Below, piece after piece: positions 62,778 to 64,000 of a stretch of DNA of 64,000 nt. The stretch is from Pseudomonadota bacterium (GTDB lineage Bacteria; Pseudomonadota; Gammaproteobacteria; Acidithiobacillales; Acidithiobacillaceae), in contig JAKARO010000005.1 of assembly GCA_021821885.1 (NCBI GenBank), forward strand, positions 1 to 64,000, read 5' to 3'. Positions within the stretch are counted from its first letter, which is position 1. The number at the start of each line of letters is the position of its first letter. The translations under genes were made by a program, and so were the position numbers. The notes below the pieces were generated by a model. The model saw only the letters and a list, made by a program, of their open reading frames with translations, had not been told where the DNA came from and ran no database searches.

Positions 62778-63224
62778 TCAGGCACGTTCCACAATCACCA
62801 ATACATCCAGTTCCACTTCCGGGTGCAGATGGACCCGGGCAGCGTATTCACCTGTGCGCTTGATGGGACCTTCTGATAGGCGGATCTCCGAATGGGCGAT
62901 TTCATGGCCCAGCTCGCCAAGCAGGCGGGCAATGTCATGATGCCCGACGGAACCAAACAGGCGCCCATCCTCGCCAGCTTGGAGGGCGATGCGCACTACC
63001 GCTTCCGCGAGTGCGGCGGCGCGCACCTGGGCTGCCTGCAGGCGTTCTGTTTCTGCCGCTTCGAGTGCTGCCTTGCGTTCCGCAAAAGCGGCAAGATTTG
63101 CCGTTGTGGCTACTACGGCCTTTCCTTGGGGAACCAGGAAATTCCTGCCGTAACCGGGACGGACATCAACAACATCTCCCAGGCGTCCCACCTTGTTAAT
63201 ACGTTCCAACAGAATGACTTTCAT
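62778..63224 (-). CDS. rplI: 50S ribosomal protein L9
   Basis: The 148-residue protein has the family start MKVILLERINKVGRLGDVVDVRPGYGRNFLVPQGKA, the long connecting helix (AAFAERKAALEAAETERLQ) and the C-terminal rRNA-binding domain (EDGRLFGSVGHHDIARLL, IRLSEGPIKRTGEYAARVHLHPEV). ATG at 63224. Longer upstream frame rejected. Between a membrane protein and dnaB, as in many proteobacteria. Confidence 0.97.
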   Translation of the reverse strand: MKVILLERINKVGRLGDVVDVRPGYGRNFLVPQGKAVVATTANLAAFAERKAALEAAETERLQAAQVRAAALAEAVVRIALQAGEDGRLFGSVGHHDIARLLGELGHEIAHSEIRLSEGPIKRTGEYAARVHLHPEVELDVLVIVERA

Positions 63225-63258
63225 CTTCCTATCCTCATGAAAAACCTTGTAGGCATGC

Positions 63259-64000
63259 CTATTCCTGGCCATGTGGAGCCAGTTTTCCATGCCAGTGGAA
63301 AAAACGGTCCAGAATCCCCAGCAGGGTAACCGGTAACACCAGCTGGGAGAGCAGGACCATGAGCAGATAGAACACCACAAGAGACCAGGCCGGCCAGCCA
63401 CGCACAGCCAGCCACAGGTGCACCAGGCTCAGTCCCTGGAGAAGGTAGAATCCCCCAAGAAACAGAACCAGATTTTGGCATGCCCATGCGGCCTGGCCGG
63501 TCAGTATCAGGCCTGCAGCCAGAACCGCAACAAGGGCCCAAATCCATCCTCCCGGGACTTCAAGATTCCGGAACTGCCGTGCCGCAGGAGTGGAACCCGC
63601 TTCCAGCATTCCCTTCCAGCGGCTTGCCAGTGCAGCAGCCATGCTTCCTGCCAGCAGGAGAAGCAGGCCAAGCATGCCGGGTATATAGGGTGCACTGAGT
63701 TTGACTGCGTGCAACTGCTGCAGGGTAAGGTCAGTACGTAGCGGCTGTACCGCCTGCAAAAGTTCCTTCTGCCAGAAAAGGGGACCCATGCCCTGCGGCA
63801 AGCCCCAAAGGCATACTGCCAGCAGGGCAGCTCCCATAGCAGCCAGAGCCCAGAGTGTAGTGCTCCAGCCCCGGAAACGCAGGGCCTCTCCCAGAATCCG
63901 CCCCGGTAGCCAGACGGCCACAGCGAAGAAAAAGGCCATCTGTGGTTTCCAGCTGAGTATCCCAATGGCTATTCCGCATATCAGCAGGACTTCCAGACTC
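63259..64000 (-). CDS. DUF2232-like membrane protein, 5' part outside window
   Basis: The reading frame stays open to the window edge, so the gene starts beyond 64000. At least 246 residues are visible, with about seven hydrophobic segments, among them LLICGIAIGILSW, MAFFFAVAVWLPG, WALAAMGAALLAVCLWG, GMLGLLLLLAGSMAAAL, WIWALVAVLAAGLIL and WSLVVFYLLMVLLSQLVLPVTLLGILD. The place just before rplI is where YybS/DUF2232 proteins occur, usually after rpsF-rpsR. Function unknown. The family name is inferred from context and topology. Confidence 0.75.
   Translation of the reverse strand, partial: SLEVLLICGIAIGILSWKPQMAFFFAVAVWLPGRILGEALRFRGWSTTLWALAAMGAALLAVCLWGLPQGMGPLFWQKELLQAVQPLRTDLTLQQLHAVKLSAPYIPGMLGLLLLLAGSMAAALASRWKGMLEAGSTPAARQFRNLEVPGGWIWALVAVLAAGLILTGQAAWACQNLVLFLGGFYLLQGLSLVHLWLAVRGWPAWSLVVFYLLMVLLSQLVLPVTLLGILDRFFHWHGKLAPHGQE

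Overview
The window is a chromosomal housekeeping segment of a proteobacterium, with G+C in the mid-50s percent by eye. The following point to an aerobic, diderm, gamma/Acidithiobacillia-like proteobacterium: RpoB beginning [17 protein letters not shown], a three-helix SecE, ubiB, LapA, an OmpA-domain protein, NrdR, and the tRNA-Tyr/Gly/Thr-tuf-(tRNA-Trp)-secE-nusG order. The genus is a guess from recalled protein similarity. Three features are less usual for that group: a short zinc-type S14, adk between secY and infA, and a Cys4 adenylate kinase lid.

Layout. (1) 1-1420: two decayed IS3-family transposase remnants. (2) 1.5-7.5 kb (+): ffh-rpsP-rimM-trmD-rplS, an unknown 415-residue gene, ogt and xerD, mostly overlapping or nearly so. 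(3) 7.5-10.7 kb (-): an unknown gene, a CnoX-like thioredoxin/TPR protein and a predicted lipoprotein HtrA protease. (4) 10.8-17.9 kb (+): an unknown membrane protein, then glyA-nrdR-ribD-ribE-ribB(X)-ribH-nusB and a Sel1-repeat protein. (5) 17.9-20.7 kb (-): ubiB-lapA and an OmpA-domain protein with its own terminator. (6) 20.9-52.6 kb (+): one unbroken translation and transcription supercluster. It runs tRNA-Tyr, tRNA-Gly, tRNA-Thr, tuf, tRNA-Trp, secE-nusG, rplKAJL, rpoBC, rpsLG-fusA-tuf, then the S10, spc and alpha operons as far as rplQ. In E. coli this material lies at two separate loci. (7) 52.65-54.40 kb: a group II intron with a broken reverse transcriptase, sitting directly on the T-tract of the rplQ terminator and touching the 3' end of the convergent uvrA gene. 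(8) 54.4-64.0 kb: uvrA (-), ssb (+), then on the minus strand a DUF2232-like membrane protein (cut by the window edge), rplI, dnaB, a gap, alr and radA.

Functionally the window covers co-translational targeting (Ffh, SecE, SecY), rRNA and tRNA maturation (RimM, TrmD, NusB), transcription (RpoA/B/C, NusG), most large and small ribosomal proteins, both EF-Tu copies, riboflavin synthesis, DNA repair and replication (Ogt, UvrA, SSB, RadA, DnaB, XerD) and envelope protein quality control.

No CRISPR array, prophage, toxin-antitoxin pair or recognisable defence island is visible. The most noteworthy structure is the intron. It has the hallmarks of class IIC: insertion right after an intrinsic terminator, a CGC triad in domain V and no endonuclease domain. 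Its 3' end now supplies the last codons and the stop codon of uvrA. Other points worth a second look are the sequence-identical tuf pair, the tuf-rpsJ stop/start overlap that leaves no room for an S10 leader, a 9-bp palindrome lying on the -10 of the str promoter, and a fused RibB whose GTP cyclohydrolase II half lacks the zinc cysteines.
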